DNA from: Multifurca ochricompacta | Lineage: Eukaryota; Basidiomycota; Agaricomycetes; Russulales; Russulaceae | NCBI GenBank assembly: GCA_022496185.1 | Contig: WTXG01000011.1 | Coordinates: 496,001 to 560,000 of the forward strand | Length of the DNA stretch: 64,000 nucleotides | Direction of reading: 5' to 3' | Shown here: piece after piece, positions 33,860 to 44,891 of the stretch | Layout of the letters: every line of letters begins with the position of its first letter | Position numbering within the stretch: the first letter of the stretch is position 1 | Program-made: the position numbers and the translations under genes | The notes under the pieces: model-generated | What the model saw: only the letters and a program-made list of their open reading frames with translations | The model's database searches: none | What the model was told of the DNA's origin: nothing

Positions 33860-34447
33860 TGTTACGACCCCTGCCTAGCAACCCGATTTTCTTCATGATC
33901 CCCAGCGACGACCCTACCCATCCCCCTACTTTACACTTCCTGATCATGTCCCCTTCCTGGGATCCGTCACATGCTTTACTTCCTTCCCCGTGATTGACTT
34001 TGCCTCTGTTTACCTCGCTTTGTTCATGATTGACTCCTTTTCCCTTATCTCTTATCCCTTATCGTATGACCGGACACTTACTTAGTTCCCTATCAGAAGC
34101 TAGGCTCTACGCCCTTCGCTTTCGTATATTTGGGCCCACATGACTCCGTTCTCTTATCTCGTAGACGCCCATTCGATTACGTATATAAGTCCGCTGTAAC
34201 TACAATGTAGACCTCAGACTCGACTTATTGAATACATCGGTGTTTGTCTTCTGGACTTCCCCTTGAATCCTCTGACTCGATCGTCTCAGTGCTTTTGGCA
34301 CTTTCCGCTCAACATCGTCATTAGGGAACAGCCCCTTTGACTTTGACTCATCCATTCGAACTCCGAGAGGCCTTATTGACCTCTCACCTGAATAACGTAT
34401 GAAGCTGTCGCACAAGTCGTGCAGAACGTCTCACACCGGACATAACA
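33860..34447 (+). repeat. E2 5' LTR
   Basis: TGTTACGACCCC to GGACATAACA. TATATAA at 34182-34188, predicted transcript start AGACTCGACTT at 34216-34226 (34 bases later). Confidence 0.93.
34182..34226 (+). promoter_or_regulatory. E2 core promoter and predicted transcript start
   Basis: TATATAA followed after 34 bases by the 11-mer that pairs with the primer-binding site at 34450. Confidence 0.7.
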
Positions 34448-34449
34448 TC

Positions 34450-34460
34450 AAGTCGAGTCT
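34450..34460 (+). promoter_or_regulatory. E2 self-primer binding site
   Basis: AAGTCGAGTCT, two bases after the LTR, a perfect complement of 34216-34226. Confidence 0.78.
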
Positions 34461-34466
34461 CTCACA

Positions 34467-35978
34467 GTGGCTTCCAGCCGCAGTCAGACCCTCTTCCGGG
34501 AAGAACTCATCGAACGCAGAGATGAGAATAATCTTTCACAGCAAGTACTTGGCTCTGCCGCCTGGAAAGACTTCGAATCCGAGTTTGGATACTACGTCTA
34601 TCACGACGGAAGATACCAACCGGTAGAATACGACGAAGAGAAAAGAGTTTGGTATTGTATCCGATACTCGGACAGTCGAAGCTCTTGGGTTACAACCAGA
34701 CCTGCCCCACCTGAATTTGGACTAGGCCCGTGGAGAGAAAACCCTCCGGCCATTGTCACGGACTCTGAACCAGAGGAGTATGTAGAAGAACATAGCGAAG
34801 AAGCACTGGTATTAGCGTCGTCTACAGCCCCAGTTGCACCCGAAGTTGTCACGTTCAGAGCCCCTGCTTTGACAACTCCCCAGATCTCTATACAATCCAC
34901 CAACACCGTCACCCCGTTTTACCAGAACATGTCCACCATTGCCGCCCAGCTTCCAGACCCCGCCCCACCAGCCCCAGTGGTGGCACCACCAAACATTCCT
35001 CCCCTGTCCGGGTGACTATCAGGAGTGCTTCCCCAAATGTTCACTGGGGACCGCTCACAAAGCAAAAAATTCATGTTGGAGTTCACAACCTTTAAAAACT
35101 TCAACCATGACGTCCCGCAGATTGTCAACCCATTTCAACGAGCCAATCTGTTCCTTTCCCTAATTCGGGGGGATGCGGTTGACGACTGGACCATGGAACA
35201 GCTGGAATGGCTGAATGAACAAGTCGAAAGTGGGCGTCGTACCACTAGTGAAGGTCTTTGGGAGACCATCGCTGAGCGGTTTAAGGATGCCTTCACGGAT
35301 GGGCAGGCCAAGCAGAAGGCAGCCCGGGAACTAAAGTCCCTCAGAATGGAGAAGGGAGAACTTGATGCATACGTCGCCAAGTTCAGAAGTCTAGCCAACA
35401 GGGCCGGCTATGACACGGACGAAGAGGCAACGTTAGACCTCTTTTCACAAGGTTTGCCCAACCCCCTGGTCAAGAATATTATTCAGTTTCATCACCCCCA
35501 CGACTGGGATACTTGGGTTGACGCTGCTTGGAGGCAGCAGCAAGACTACCTTGACTTCCAGACAAGGTTTGGAATTGACACCAAAAGAGGAAAGACCCGA
35601 GACCAGTGGAAGGCAGCATTTGGAGTGAAGCCCACGCCACATGGCCAGAGAGATCCAAACGCTATGGATACCTCTGCAGACCGGGCCCGAGCTCGGGCAG
35701 CACTTACGGAAGACGAGCGGCAGACACTAATGAAAGAAGGGCGCTGCTTCCATTGCAGAGCATTGGGACATATGTCCCGGGACTGTCCCAAGAAGGGAGC
35801 ATGAGTTGCTGTCGCCACAGTGGCACCGGAACACCCCATTCAGAACAACCCCCCTGTCGTGGACAAGCGGTCAAAAGAAGAAAAGGCTCAGGACATATGG
35901 GCCAACATGATGAAGGAGAGTGAGGAAGTGCGCGCCATACTAGTAGAGAAGGCATTTGCAAAGAAGGATTTTTGTTAG
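34467..35978 (+). pseudogene. E2 gag, two stops
   Basis: A 503-codon gag nearly identical to that of E4: MASSRSQTLFREEL start, Pro-rich linker, gag core (LFLSLIRGDAVDDWTMEQLEW), CCHC knuckle CFHCRALGHMSRDC near 35745-35790. TGA at 35013-35015 and 35802-35804 stand where E4 has Arg codons. No frameshift. It ends at TAG 35976-35978, overlapping pol at GGATTTTTGTTAG. Confidence 0.9.
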
Positions 35979-38900
35979 GCTCAAACCCATCGGCCTGGGC
36001 ACGAGCACTCCATGTTACCTCTGTGTATGCTAGTCGATTCAAATCGTTGAAAATACCAGTCCATTTTGAAACTACACAGAGGACGGCCATCGAGATATTT
36101 TAGTGGACTCCAGAGCCACAGACAATTTTATTCACCCACGACTAATCAAGACGATGGGTTTGGGACGGCTGGCACTTCCCCAGGAAAAGAACATTTGGAA
36201 CATTGACGGAACGGCCAACCGCGCCGGAAAAATCACTCATTACACGGATCTGAAGGTCCAGGTTGGAGAGACCATGAAGAACATTCGCTTCCTGATTACG
36301 GATCTGGGAGACGAAGATCTTATCTTAGGGTATCCGTGGCTTGCCGCGTTCGAGCCCAAGATCAACTGGGCTGACGCGACAATGGATAAAGAATCATATC
36401 CCACTATCATCACGTCGATAGGCTATGACTACGCAGTCAGACATCCAATGATAAAAGCCACGGGGAGGGGAAGACCCAGGACACTGTTACGCTACTAAAG
36501 CATCGGAACTAGCCCAAAAGGCAGTACAAGGGCAGGCGGAAAAAACATACAGCGATGTAGTGCCAAGCACCTACCATCAGCATTGGAAGGTGTTTTCGAG
36601 GAAGATCCCAGTGTTTTCCACCTTCCAGACCATGGGACCACGCCATAGACTTACTCCCTGATACGCCAATGGCAATAGATTGCAAAATCTATCTGCTGTC
36701 CCAGTCTGAGCAGGTGGCATTGACGGAGTTCCTGGAAGAACATTTGGCAAAAGGATACATTCGCCCATCCAAGTCACAGTACGCTTCACCCTTCTTCTTC
36801 ATCAAAAAGAAGGATGGCAAGCTGCGACCAGTCCAGGATTATCGGCGAATTAACGCATACACCGTGAAAAACGCCTACCCCCTGCCGCTCATCTCCGAAC
36901 TTATTGACACCATGAGGGATAAGTCCCTCTTCTCAAAGATGGACGTGCGATGGGGTTATAACAACATCAGGATCAAGGAAGGTGACCAGTGCAAGGCGGC
37001 GTTCAAAACAAATCAAGGGTTGTTCGAACCCAATGTTATGTTCTTTGGCCTCACGAACTCGCCGGCAACATTCCAGGCCATGATGAACCACATCTTCCGT
37101 GATCTCATTCTCACAGGAGAGTAGTGGTCTATATGGACGACATTCTAGTAGCCACCCCAGATGACCTGGACCACCACCGAAGTCGGGTACATCAGGTGTT
37201 GGATATACTGCATGAACATGACCTCTATCTCAAGCCTGCCAAATGCTCCTTTGAACAGCGGAGCGTTGAATACCTAGGGGTCATCCTGGAAGGAGGACAA
37301 GTACGTATGGATCCCATTAAAGTACAGGGAATCCGGGAGTGGCCCGTGCCAACCTGTGTCAAGGATGTCCAATCGTTCATTGGATTCTGTAACTTTTACC
37401 GACGATTCGTCAAGGGGTTTTCAGGCATCGCACGACCACTGAACGACCTGTTGAAAAAGGATGTACCATGGCATTGGGATGCCGCACAGCAGCAGGTGTT
37501 TGAACAGATTAGGGCCCTCGTTGGCTCAGAGCCAGTACTTATCCAACCAGACCTAGGCCGCCCTTTGAAGTAGAAGTGGACGCCTCGCACTTTGCGAATG
37601 GGGCAGTATTATACCAGAGAGACGCCGCACAAGTACTCCACCCAGTGGCATACTATTCCAAACCTTCTCCCCTGCTGAGAGGAACTACGACATCTGGGAT
37701 AGGGAGCTTTTAGCCATAGTCAAGGCGTTGCAACACTGGCGACCCTATTTGGCAGGCACCCCTCATAAGACCGTCATTCACACTGATCATTCCAACCTCT
37801 TGTACTGGAAGGAACCCCACAAGATCAGCCGGCATGTAGCACGAGAAGTCCTGGAATTAGAAGAATATAACTTCACGTTGAAACACATTGCTGGGAGTCA
37901 GAATGCTAGAGCAGATGCATTATCGCGCAGACCAGACATGCATACAGGGGAAGACAACAATAACGACATCACTGTCCTCCCAGAAGAGGTATTCGCCAAG
38001 ACGGCCGTCGTTAGTCTCCATGATATGGACCTTTGGGCACAAGTTTCCCAAAATATGAACCAAGACCTGTGTCGTTCATGGGCTGACGCTCACAATTTAA
38101 AAGAGATCAGCGGTCTTTGGTGGAAAGATGGAGATCAACTCGTTGTCACCGGTGGTGACAACATTAAGAGGGGGGTGATCCATTTTCATCACGACCTTCC
38201 CTCCGCTGGCCATCCAGGCATTGCCAACACCTACGCCCTGGCCAAGAGAGACTATTGGTGGCCCAATATGAAAAAAGACATTGAGAGCTACGTACGAGGA
38301 TGTGCATCATGTCAAGCAAACAAGGTGAACACGCACCCAAAAATCCCACCAATGCTTCCCATTACCCCCAGTACATCGACTCCTTTCCAGACCATCGCCA
38401 TGGACTTCATTGTCAAGCTGCCCAAATCACAAGGCTTCGACACTATCCTTACAATCACAGACCATGATTGCTCCAAAGCGGCCCTCTTCATTCCCTGCAA
38501 TGAAACCATCACAGCTGAAGGAGTGGCGAAACTATACCTGAACCACGTATACCGTCACTACGGACTCCCTAAAAAGATCATCTCTGACCGAGATACCCAT
38601 TTTACATCGGCGTTTGCGAGAGCCTTATGCAAGACGCTGGACATCACGCAGAATATTTTGACAGCATACCATCCACAGACAGACGGACAGTCTGAGCGGA
38701 CGAACCAATGGTTGGAACAGTATCTCCGGTTTTGGTGCAACGGCAGGCAAGACGATTGGGCAGAATGGCTGTCGACCGCAGAATTCGCTCACAATTCATG
38801 GCCCAATGGAACGACAAAATCCACCCCTTCTCCCTTATCATGGGCTGGACTCCACGCACCACATGGACAGAGAAGCCCATCAATGTCCCGTCAGTAACCG

Positions 38901-39442
38901 AACGGATCGGCCAATGGGAAGAGCTGCGGCAATCAGCCAATGAGAATCTGGTAAAGGCGCAACAGCTTCTGGCAGCACAGCCAAGCACATTCACACCTTA
39001 TCAGACCAATGACTGGGTATGGCTCGAGGGTAGGAATATTCACACGTCACACCCCTCGGCCAAATTAGCGCCCCGACGTCATGGACCCTTCCAAATCACA
39101 AGGAAGCTGTCAGACGTCTCTTACGAATTGCAGTTGCCGCCGAAATGGAAGATCCATCCAGTCTTCCATGCCAAGCTTCTGACCCCTTACAAGGAAACCC
39201 CCATTCATGGAGAGAACTTCCCGAGACCCCCGCCTGACCTTTTCAACGGCGAAGAAGAATGGGAAGTGGAGCGCGTTCTAGACTCCAAGCGACAAGGCCG
39301 AGGGCGCAAGTTGTATTACCTGATCAAGTGGAGAGGTTTCCCAGACTCTGACAACTCGTGGGAACCAGCCGGGGATATCTCTGCCCCGGACCTGATTGCG
39401 GAGTTCCATTTACGACATCCCCAAGCGCCCAAGAACAGTTAA
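35972..39442 (+). pseudogene. E2 pol, frameshifted
   Basis: Protease (here DSRATDNF at about 36103-36126, Gly to Arg next to the catalytic Asp), RT with VYMDDILVAT, RNase H, integrase and chromodomain (LYYLIKWRGFPDSDNSWEP) are all present. At least six one-base losses relative to E4 change frame: near 36085, 36470, 36600, 37123, 37565, 37665 and 38825. The end at 39442 overlaps the upstream open part of the third gene, which is in the -1 frame. Confidence 0.9.
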
Positions 39443-39513
39443 AAAGGGAGGCCAACTCCAGACTTTTCCCCAGAACAACGCTTCACCAGCAACGTCCTAA
39501 CCACACCTTAAAC

Positions 39514-40719
39514 ATGTCCTCCTCCTTTGTCGCTGCCTCTGCCGCCATCGATGCCTTCACTGCCACTACCGTGGTCGTGGAAGCCTTCCCTTCTGCTCAC
39601 CCCTCCACTCGTCCCTCCTCCCCTATCGACTATGACACTGCGGAAGAACGCGTTAAGAACCAATCCCCCAACCCCAACGACGACTTTGAACACTGCAAGG
39701 AGCCACATCCCAACGACCTCATGGGCATGGAAATGGACGACGAGGTCCCCGAGTTCCCGTTCTTCGCCAACAATCCAAACTCGTCGATGTACTTCCCACT
39801 CGAAATCACCATGGCGGATGGCACTAAGGCGATAGCTAAGTACATCTTTTATACCAACAGAGGGATGGATGTCGCAGGATGTATGAAGAAGAATGGTCCC
39901 ATTTATGGGGCCCCGGTCTATTTGGAAGAATGCTATACAGGACGGCTGCACCACACCATGAGTGATGAGCAGCTAGGGCATTTAGCCGCTGAAGACTCTC
40001 GTGCCTTTGCAATCGACGAGGTACTGAACGACATGCGTCTCCCGCGCCTCAAAGCCGAGGTAATGAGGCTGTGGAAGAACTTGACACTGCGTACGACTCT
40101 CAACAAGCAGTACAAGGAACACGCAAAGATGATGACGAGATTGACCAGTGGGATGTTCCAGGTCGAGCAGGAGCTGGTAGAGATCCGAAAGAGGTTGGAA
40201 ACGGGGGATGTGTACCAGACCATTGCTGAAAGGTACGCTGACACGTATGCACGACCCCTCCCTCCACGATCGTTGGGGGCTGCACCAAGGCTGTTGCCCA
40301 ATCGGTTCGAAATGCCGCGGATGCACGAGAACCCCCGTGGAGAAACATGTTGGCGGTGTGACAGTAAGTACCACATCAGCTGGAACTGTCCCCTCAATCG
40401 CAAGTGGTGTCGCCACTGCCACAGTAACCTGCACTGGAGCCGGTTCTGTATTTTCCGCCGTATAGGTGTTCCCCCGACAGTCATCAATCCATCCGGCTGG
40501 TGCGGCAAGTGCCTGCGTCACAACGCAGGGCATCGCAAGTTGGACTGCCCTGTCCATGACCTCTGTCACTCGTGTGGACAGCGCGGCCCCTACGGCTTCC
40601 TTCGTGCACATAGGTGTCCCCAGGATGAGGATAAGGAAAATTACACCATGGACGATCGTAATGTAGCCGATGATTACCTGGACTTGGTGCAGGACAATGA
40701 TGGTACGAGTCGTTTCTAG
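39514..40719 (+). CDS. E2 third gene: zinc-knuckle protein, intact
   Basis: 401 residues, no known Gypsy gene by name. Residues 1-60 are Ala/Ser/Thr/Pro-rich with SPIDYD; 60-170 form a conserved globular part (PEFPFFANN, MYFPLEITMADG, AKYIFYTNRGMDVAGCMKK, GAPVYLEE); 170-270 are helical and charged (LPRLKAEVMRL, EQELVEIRKRLE); the rest has CWRCDSKYHISWNC and CRHCHSNLHWSRFC (both CX2CX4HX4C), CGKCLRHNAGHRKLDC (CX2CX6HX4C) and a fourth C-C-H-C group, then an acidic tail. It starts 72 bases after the pol stop in the -1 frame; the open frame extends back to 39358 inside pol. No signal peptide or membrane segment, so not an envelope. Probably RNA/DNA binding; the role is unknown. Confidence 0.82.
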   Translation: MSSSFVAASAAIDAFTATTVVVEAFPSAHPSTRPSSPIDYDTAEERVKNQSPNPNDDFEHCKEPHPNDLMGMEMDDEVPEFPFFANNPNSSMYFPLEITMADGTKAIAKYIFYTNRGMDVAGCMKKNGPIYGAPVYLEECYTGRLHHTMSDEQLGHLAAEDSRAFAIDEVLNDMRLPRLKAEVMRLWKNLTLRTTLNKQYKEHAKMMTRLTSGMFQVEQELVEIRKRLETGDVYQTIAERYADTYARPLPPRSLGAAPRLLPNRFEMPRMHENPRGETCWRCDSKYHISWNCPLNRKWCRHCHSNLHWSRFCIFRRIGVPPTVINPSGWCGKCLRHNAGHRKLDCPVHDLCHSCGQRGPYGFLRAHRCPQDEDKENYTMDDRNVADDYLDLVQDNDGTSRF

Positions 40720-40750
40720 CTGGGTCAGCTAGAGCCAGAAGAGGGGGTGA

Positions 40751-41023
40751 TGTTACGACCCCTGCCTAGCAACCCGATTTTCTTCATGATCCCCAGCGAC
40801 GACCCTACCCGTCCCCCTACTTTACACTTCCTGATCATGTCCCCTTCCTGGGATCTGTCACATGCTTTACTTCCTTCCCCATGATTGACTTTGCCTCTGT
40901 TTACCTCGCTTTGTTCATGATTGACTCCTTTTCCCTTATCTCTTATCCCTTATCATACGACCGGACACTTACTTAGTTCCCTATCAGAAGCTAGGCTCTA
41001 CGCCCTTCGCTTTCGTATATTTG
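40751..41023 (+). repeat. E2 3' LTR, left segment
   Basis: First 273 bases of the LTR, preceded by the purine tract GAAGAGGGGGTGA. It ends in ATTTG, the E3a target. Confidence 0.92.
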
Positions 41024-42397
41024 TGTTACGCTCAGAGGGGCGTACGCGGTCGAGTGTGGGCGGCTAGGTCACAGAGACAAGGTCAGGACGATCTTGGGTC
41101 GATGCGGAAGACAATAAGTCCAACGCTACGCTCAGTCACAAGCCAATCAGTGTGCAAGGCCCCAGAAGGACAAAGCACCAAAGAGAGGAGTCCGGGTGGT
41201 GAGACGCAAGGAAGGAAGTTAAAGGTCCACAAGGCTACTGATTGTCACAGGAGCTCAAGATGGGGAACCATCTGAGCGAGACTAGCTAGGGTATATATAC
41301 ATGCTGGTACTAGCTTAGTCATCCGTTCTTATCATGCTTATCTAGACGCTTGTGGTTCTGGACGTGTGACTATGTGTCACAGCCAGGTCTCTGCTGTGTC
41401 TAGGATTGTTCAAGTCAAGCCCCTTCAAGATATGGAGTGCCTGCAAGGTCAAGACTGTCAAGGACAAGTTGGTTCAAGGGGTCAGGGTGAACCACAAGAG
41501 CCGGGATCAAGGATCAAGGATCAAGGTCAAGGCTATCAAGAGCAAGTCAATTCAAGGTGTCAACGCAAACCACAGAGGGCCGCGGTTAGGGTTCAAGGCC
41601 CACACAAGATAAGAAGGGCACGCGTGCAAGAAGCGAGTCGAAGCAGTGGCAATAGGCCCTGCTGGAGGTTCTGGGGTGAAGGCTTCCTAAGTTGCAGCTT
41701 AGGAAGTTCAAGGGGATTCTGGTGAAGAACAGTAGACCTGTATTAGATACAAGAGAACAGACTTAAGGTCTGTCTCTCCAATATGTCCTGCTTAAATACA
41801 TGTACTCTAGTGTCTTGTAAGTAAGGTAGAAGATTCAATATAGTAAAGTAAAAGTCCATGTGAATCTCCAGTGGAGATTGAGACAGGAAATGTAAGTGGT
41901 GTTGCACCCACTCCAAAAGTAAATGAGTGCCAGTCCAAGTCAGTCTAAGTCCGAAAATCAGATCAGATAAGAAAAGATCATCAACTCCAGTCACATGACT
42001 CGGAGTGAGAAGTCCAAACGTTGAGATGAAAGTCGAACGCGCGCGAGTCGAAAAACCGTCACAAAAGTCACACGCGCGTCACAAGCGCGTCACAAACCGT
42101 TACATTGACAAAAAGCGTCACACTATGGAACCTTCCATCAGAACCAGTGCCACCGTCTTCCCACGTCAACTAAGGTTCATCAATACATCAAACCTTATGC
42201 TGCGTGCTTCTTCTTTCCATCAGAACATGCCGTACCTGCAGCGCTTCTTGTCTTCTGCGTGGGACACCATGACTAAGCGTTGGGGGTCTTGTCTGGGAGC
42301 CCATCTCTGGGCACCCCAAACCGTTCCCTCACATCGCCTAGACTTGGGCCTCCCCCGCGTCTTGCAGTCTGCTTGGTACGCTGGATGGGTCGTGACA
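41024..42397. mobile_element. E3a: solo LTR inside E2 3' LTR
   Basis: TGTTACGCTCAGAG to GTCGTGACA, flanked by ATTTG at 41019-41023 and 42398-42402. Without the E3b insert it is 621 bases (41024-41374 plus 42128-42397), LTR-sized and without coding content. A TATATATA lies at 41292-41299. Family not otherwise seen in the window. Confidence 0.8.
41375..42122 (-). mobile_element. E3b: solo LTR inside E3a, E5-related
   Basis: 748 bases, TGTCACAG to GCGTCACA, flanked by CTATG at 41370-41374 and 42123-42127. It shares with the E5 LTR the ends, many CAAGTCAAG-like words and the block AGAACAGACTT..GGTCTGTCTCTC at about 41754-41780. On minus, TATTTAA begins at 41798 and AAGTCTGTTCT begins 34 bases later at 41764, so the LTR is on minus. 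Confidence 0.82.
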
Positions 42398-42402
42398 ATT
42401 TG

Positions 42403-42717
42403 GGCCCACATGACTCCGTTCTCTTATCTCGTAGACGCCCATTCGATTACGTATATAAGTCCGCTGTAACTACAATGTAGACCTCAGACTCGACTTATTG
42501 AATACATCGGTGTTTGTCTTCTGGACTTCCCCTTGAATCCTCTGACTCGATCGTCTCAGTGCTTTTGGCACTTTCCGCTCAACATCATCATTAGGGAACA
42601 GCCCCTTTGACTTTGACTCATCCATTCGAACTCCGAGAGGCCTTATTGACCTCTCACCTGAATAACATACGAAGCTGTTGCACAAGTCGTGCAGAACGTC
42701 TCACACTGGACGTAACA
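42403..42717 (+). repeat. E2 3' LTR, right segment
   Basis: Completes the 588-base LTR (273 plus 315) after E3a. Contains TATATAAG at about 42452. Confidence 0.92.
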
Positions 42718-42722
42718 GTTGT

Positions 42723-43049
42723 CCCATGGCCAAGAAATGATGCCAACATTGCCAAAGCACCTCGCATTGGAGTCGCCAATGTCTATTCTGATGACTCATG
42801 CAGGCTCCCACCATCCAAAACCCGTCGGGATGGTGCAGAAAGTGTCTCTCCCATAATGCTGGCCACCGAGAAATTGATTGTCACGTTTACGATGGCTGCT
42901 TTTGCTGTGGGAGACGGGGGCCCTATGGTTTTCTACGAACACACGTTTGCCCCGCAGATGAAGAAAAGGAGAACTACGATGCAGACCACTATGCCATAGC
43001 TGACAACTACCTCTCCCTGGTTCAGGATGACGATGGTATGCCAATCTAG
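42723..43049 (+). pseudogene. E0 third gene, C-terminal part
   Basis: Resumes after E2 with the second to fourth zinc clusters (CQHCQSTSHWSRQC, CRKCLSHNAGHREIDC, CCGRRGPYGFLRTH) and the acidic end LSLVQDDDG. Three TGA codons: one in place of the Trp of relatives, two adjacent in place of Arg-Arg. The purine tract TTAGAGAGGGGGTAA follows, directly before the 3' LTR. Confidence 0.82.
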
Positions 43050-43080
43050 CTGGCTCTGCTAGGACTTAGAGAGGGGGTAA

Positions 43081-43672
43081 TGTTACAAACCCTGCTACGT
43101 CGTCTCTTTCCCTTCCCTCATCACACAACTTGCTGTTTGGATGTGCTTGTCCCTTTGTTGACTATGTTGTGGCTGCCATTGTACTTGTTTGTTCCTTATC
43201 TCTGACTCATGCTGTGCTTATCTATGACTCATACTTTACATCAGGACACTTACATATTTTCCCACCAGAATCACAACTATACCAGATTCATCTACATATA
43301 TTCTCATCTGGCCCACTTGACCCCGTTCCCCATTTAGATACATTACGACTTCGTTGATACATCAAGTACGTTACTCTGATTCAGACCCCGACCTCTATTA
43401 CGTATATAAGGCCTGCCTAGATAGCCTGTATGCCTTAGACTCGACTTCTTAATCGACTTGGTGCATTACCTTCTGGGTGATCCTAAGACCTGACCCTTGA
43501 ATCGTCTCAGTGCTTTTGGCACTCTTCTGCTCACCAATACTAAGGGATTAGCTCCTTGGTGTTGACCTCTCACCCGATCTCCGTGTACTTGAAAGACAGT
43601 GCACACCTGACTTCATAGTTTCGCTATGCGACTTATCACACGTCGTGACAAACGCCCGCACCAGGCGTTACA
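43081..43672 (+). repeat. E0 3' LTR
   Basis: 592 bases. It differs from the 5' LTR at roughly 15-20 places, all those I checked being CG versus TG or CA. Confidence 0.92.
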
Positions 43673-43947
43673 AATAGAGCTATTTAACCATGGTTTACAT
43701 TCTCAGAATATTATAATTTCCCAATGCACCCCACCTCCTCTGCTCAGAAAGAAAACATGCTCTCTCTGGTCTCTGAAGGTCATTCCACTTGGACTATTGC
43801 CTCCAGACTCAGCCTCAGCCAGTCCACAGTCTCTAGGACACTCAGAACCCTCCATTTTGACCAGAAAATCTCCTCTGGTGGCCATCCTTCCAAGCTCTCC
43901 ACTACCTCCCAGAGGGCTATCTTCACTCAAATGACTACTGGATGTTG
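43673..43947 (+). pseudogene. Tc1-type transposon copy 1, transposase start
   Basis: Continuation of 19240-19554 after E0. The frame from 43724 starts MHPTSSAQKENMLSLVSEGH and contains the helix-turn-helix TIASRLSLSQSTVSRTLR, the DNA-binding part of a Tc1 transposase, then ends at TGA 43946-43948. The catalytic domain is absent. Confidence 0.82.
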
Positions 43948-44891
43948 ACACAAGACATGTCTGGAGATGCTTCAGGCATCTAAGGTTTACTTCAGCTGTA
44001 GATTAGATTAGATTAGACTTCAGAGCTTTGGACTTTTTATGATATCTTTATTACATTTTCTCTCACCTTACTCAGCTGATTAGTGATGGACTTAGTAATG
44101 CACAGTTAGCACATGACTTCTCTTTGGCCAATGGCCTTTATCCCTCTTTGTTTACTGACCAGCACTTGTGGACTTATTCCCAGTGTGCACAGACCATCCC
44201 TTGGTGTATATAAGGGTGTCTGTTTTGTCTCTTACACTTCAGAGTTATTGTCATGAACTGACACCCTAGAAGACCTCCTGACCCCCTAGAATCCCTAGAT
44301 GCTCCCAGAGACCTTGTAGAACCCTCAGAGACAAAGATAACCCTAGATTCAGACCAGAGAAGGGCTGGTCCAGACCAGGGCCAGACTCCTGCCAAATTGG
44401 AGACCTGTGAGAAGAGTACTAACAGAACCCCACAATGCCTAAACAGCAGTCCACAAACTGCGGACTGTGGACTGCGGATTTCTAAGCCCAAAAGTGGGGC
44501 TATTCTCATTGGTGGATCAGTAGGGAGTTAAAGTGAAGTTAACCTCCCCTAAAGTGGTGCACAGACCAAAGTCCCGGTTGTAATTACATATATAAACCCT
44601 TTGGGAATAGAATGGACAGCTCCAGACTGTCCACTTGTGATCTGGTTCCTGATTACCTAGGAGATTAGCCCCACCTTGTGGAAGGCTTCTCATCCCTTGC
44701 CTTTGAGCTGTTCACTTTGTCTCCCTGCACTTTCACCCTCACTCTCATCCTTTGCCCACTTCCAAATCCTTCCCCTCAAATACAATCCACTGTCCAGACA
44801 GTTGACAGTGAGTTGTAACATTTGGACAGTCTCTTTTACAGCAGACAGTGACTGACAAAGTGCCCTAGTGTCCCAAAACAGCTCCCCTGTG
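43948..44891. other. Unassigned repeat-like region
   Basis: No gene. GATTA triplet repeat near 44001-44017; an LTR-promoter-like piece (TATATAAGGG) at 44207-44246 that matches 19202-19239 inverted; alternating CTGCGGACTGTGGACTGCGG near 44457-44478; TATATAA near 44589. It looks like old repeat debris rather than unique host DNA. Confidence 0.4.

Larger units (their letters stand above)
33860..42717 (+). mobile_element. E2: Ty3/Gypsy chromovirus inside E0
   Basis: LTRs of 588 bases: 33860-34447 and 40751-42717 (the latter split by E3a). Flanked by GTTGT at 33855-33859 and 42718-42722. Removing it restores the zinc-knuckle reading of the E0 third gene. Its own third gene is intact, gag has two TGA stops, and pol has several one-base shifts. 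Confidence 0.93.
19555..43672 (+). mobile_element. E0: Ty3/Gypsy chromovirus, outer host of the nest
   Basis: LTRs of 592 bases begin TGTTACAAACCC and end GGCGTTACA. The 5' LTR is split into 19555-19696 and 27202-27651 by E1; the 3' LTR is 43081-43672. AATAG stands on both sides (19550-19554 and 43673-43677) as a 5-base TSD. Removing E0 rejoins the Tc1 sequence exactly as in the uninterrupted copy at about 45950-45975. Its genes contain no detected indel, but many in-frame TGA codons and one TAA. It is the oldest Gypsy copy here judged by LTR differences and by nesting. Confidence 0.92.

Noticed and set aside
39514..40719. Envelope-like third gene
   Set aside because: No signal peptide, no membrane segment; Cys/His spacing is that of zinc knuckles.
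41024..42397. Single 1.37-kb element
   Set aside because: An inner pair of ends with its own CTATG duplication shows it is one solo LTR inside another.
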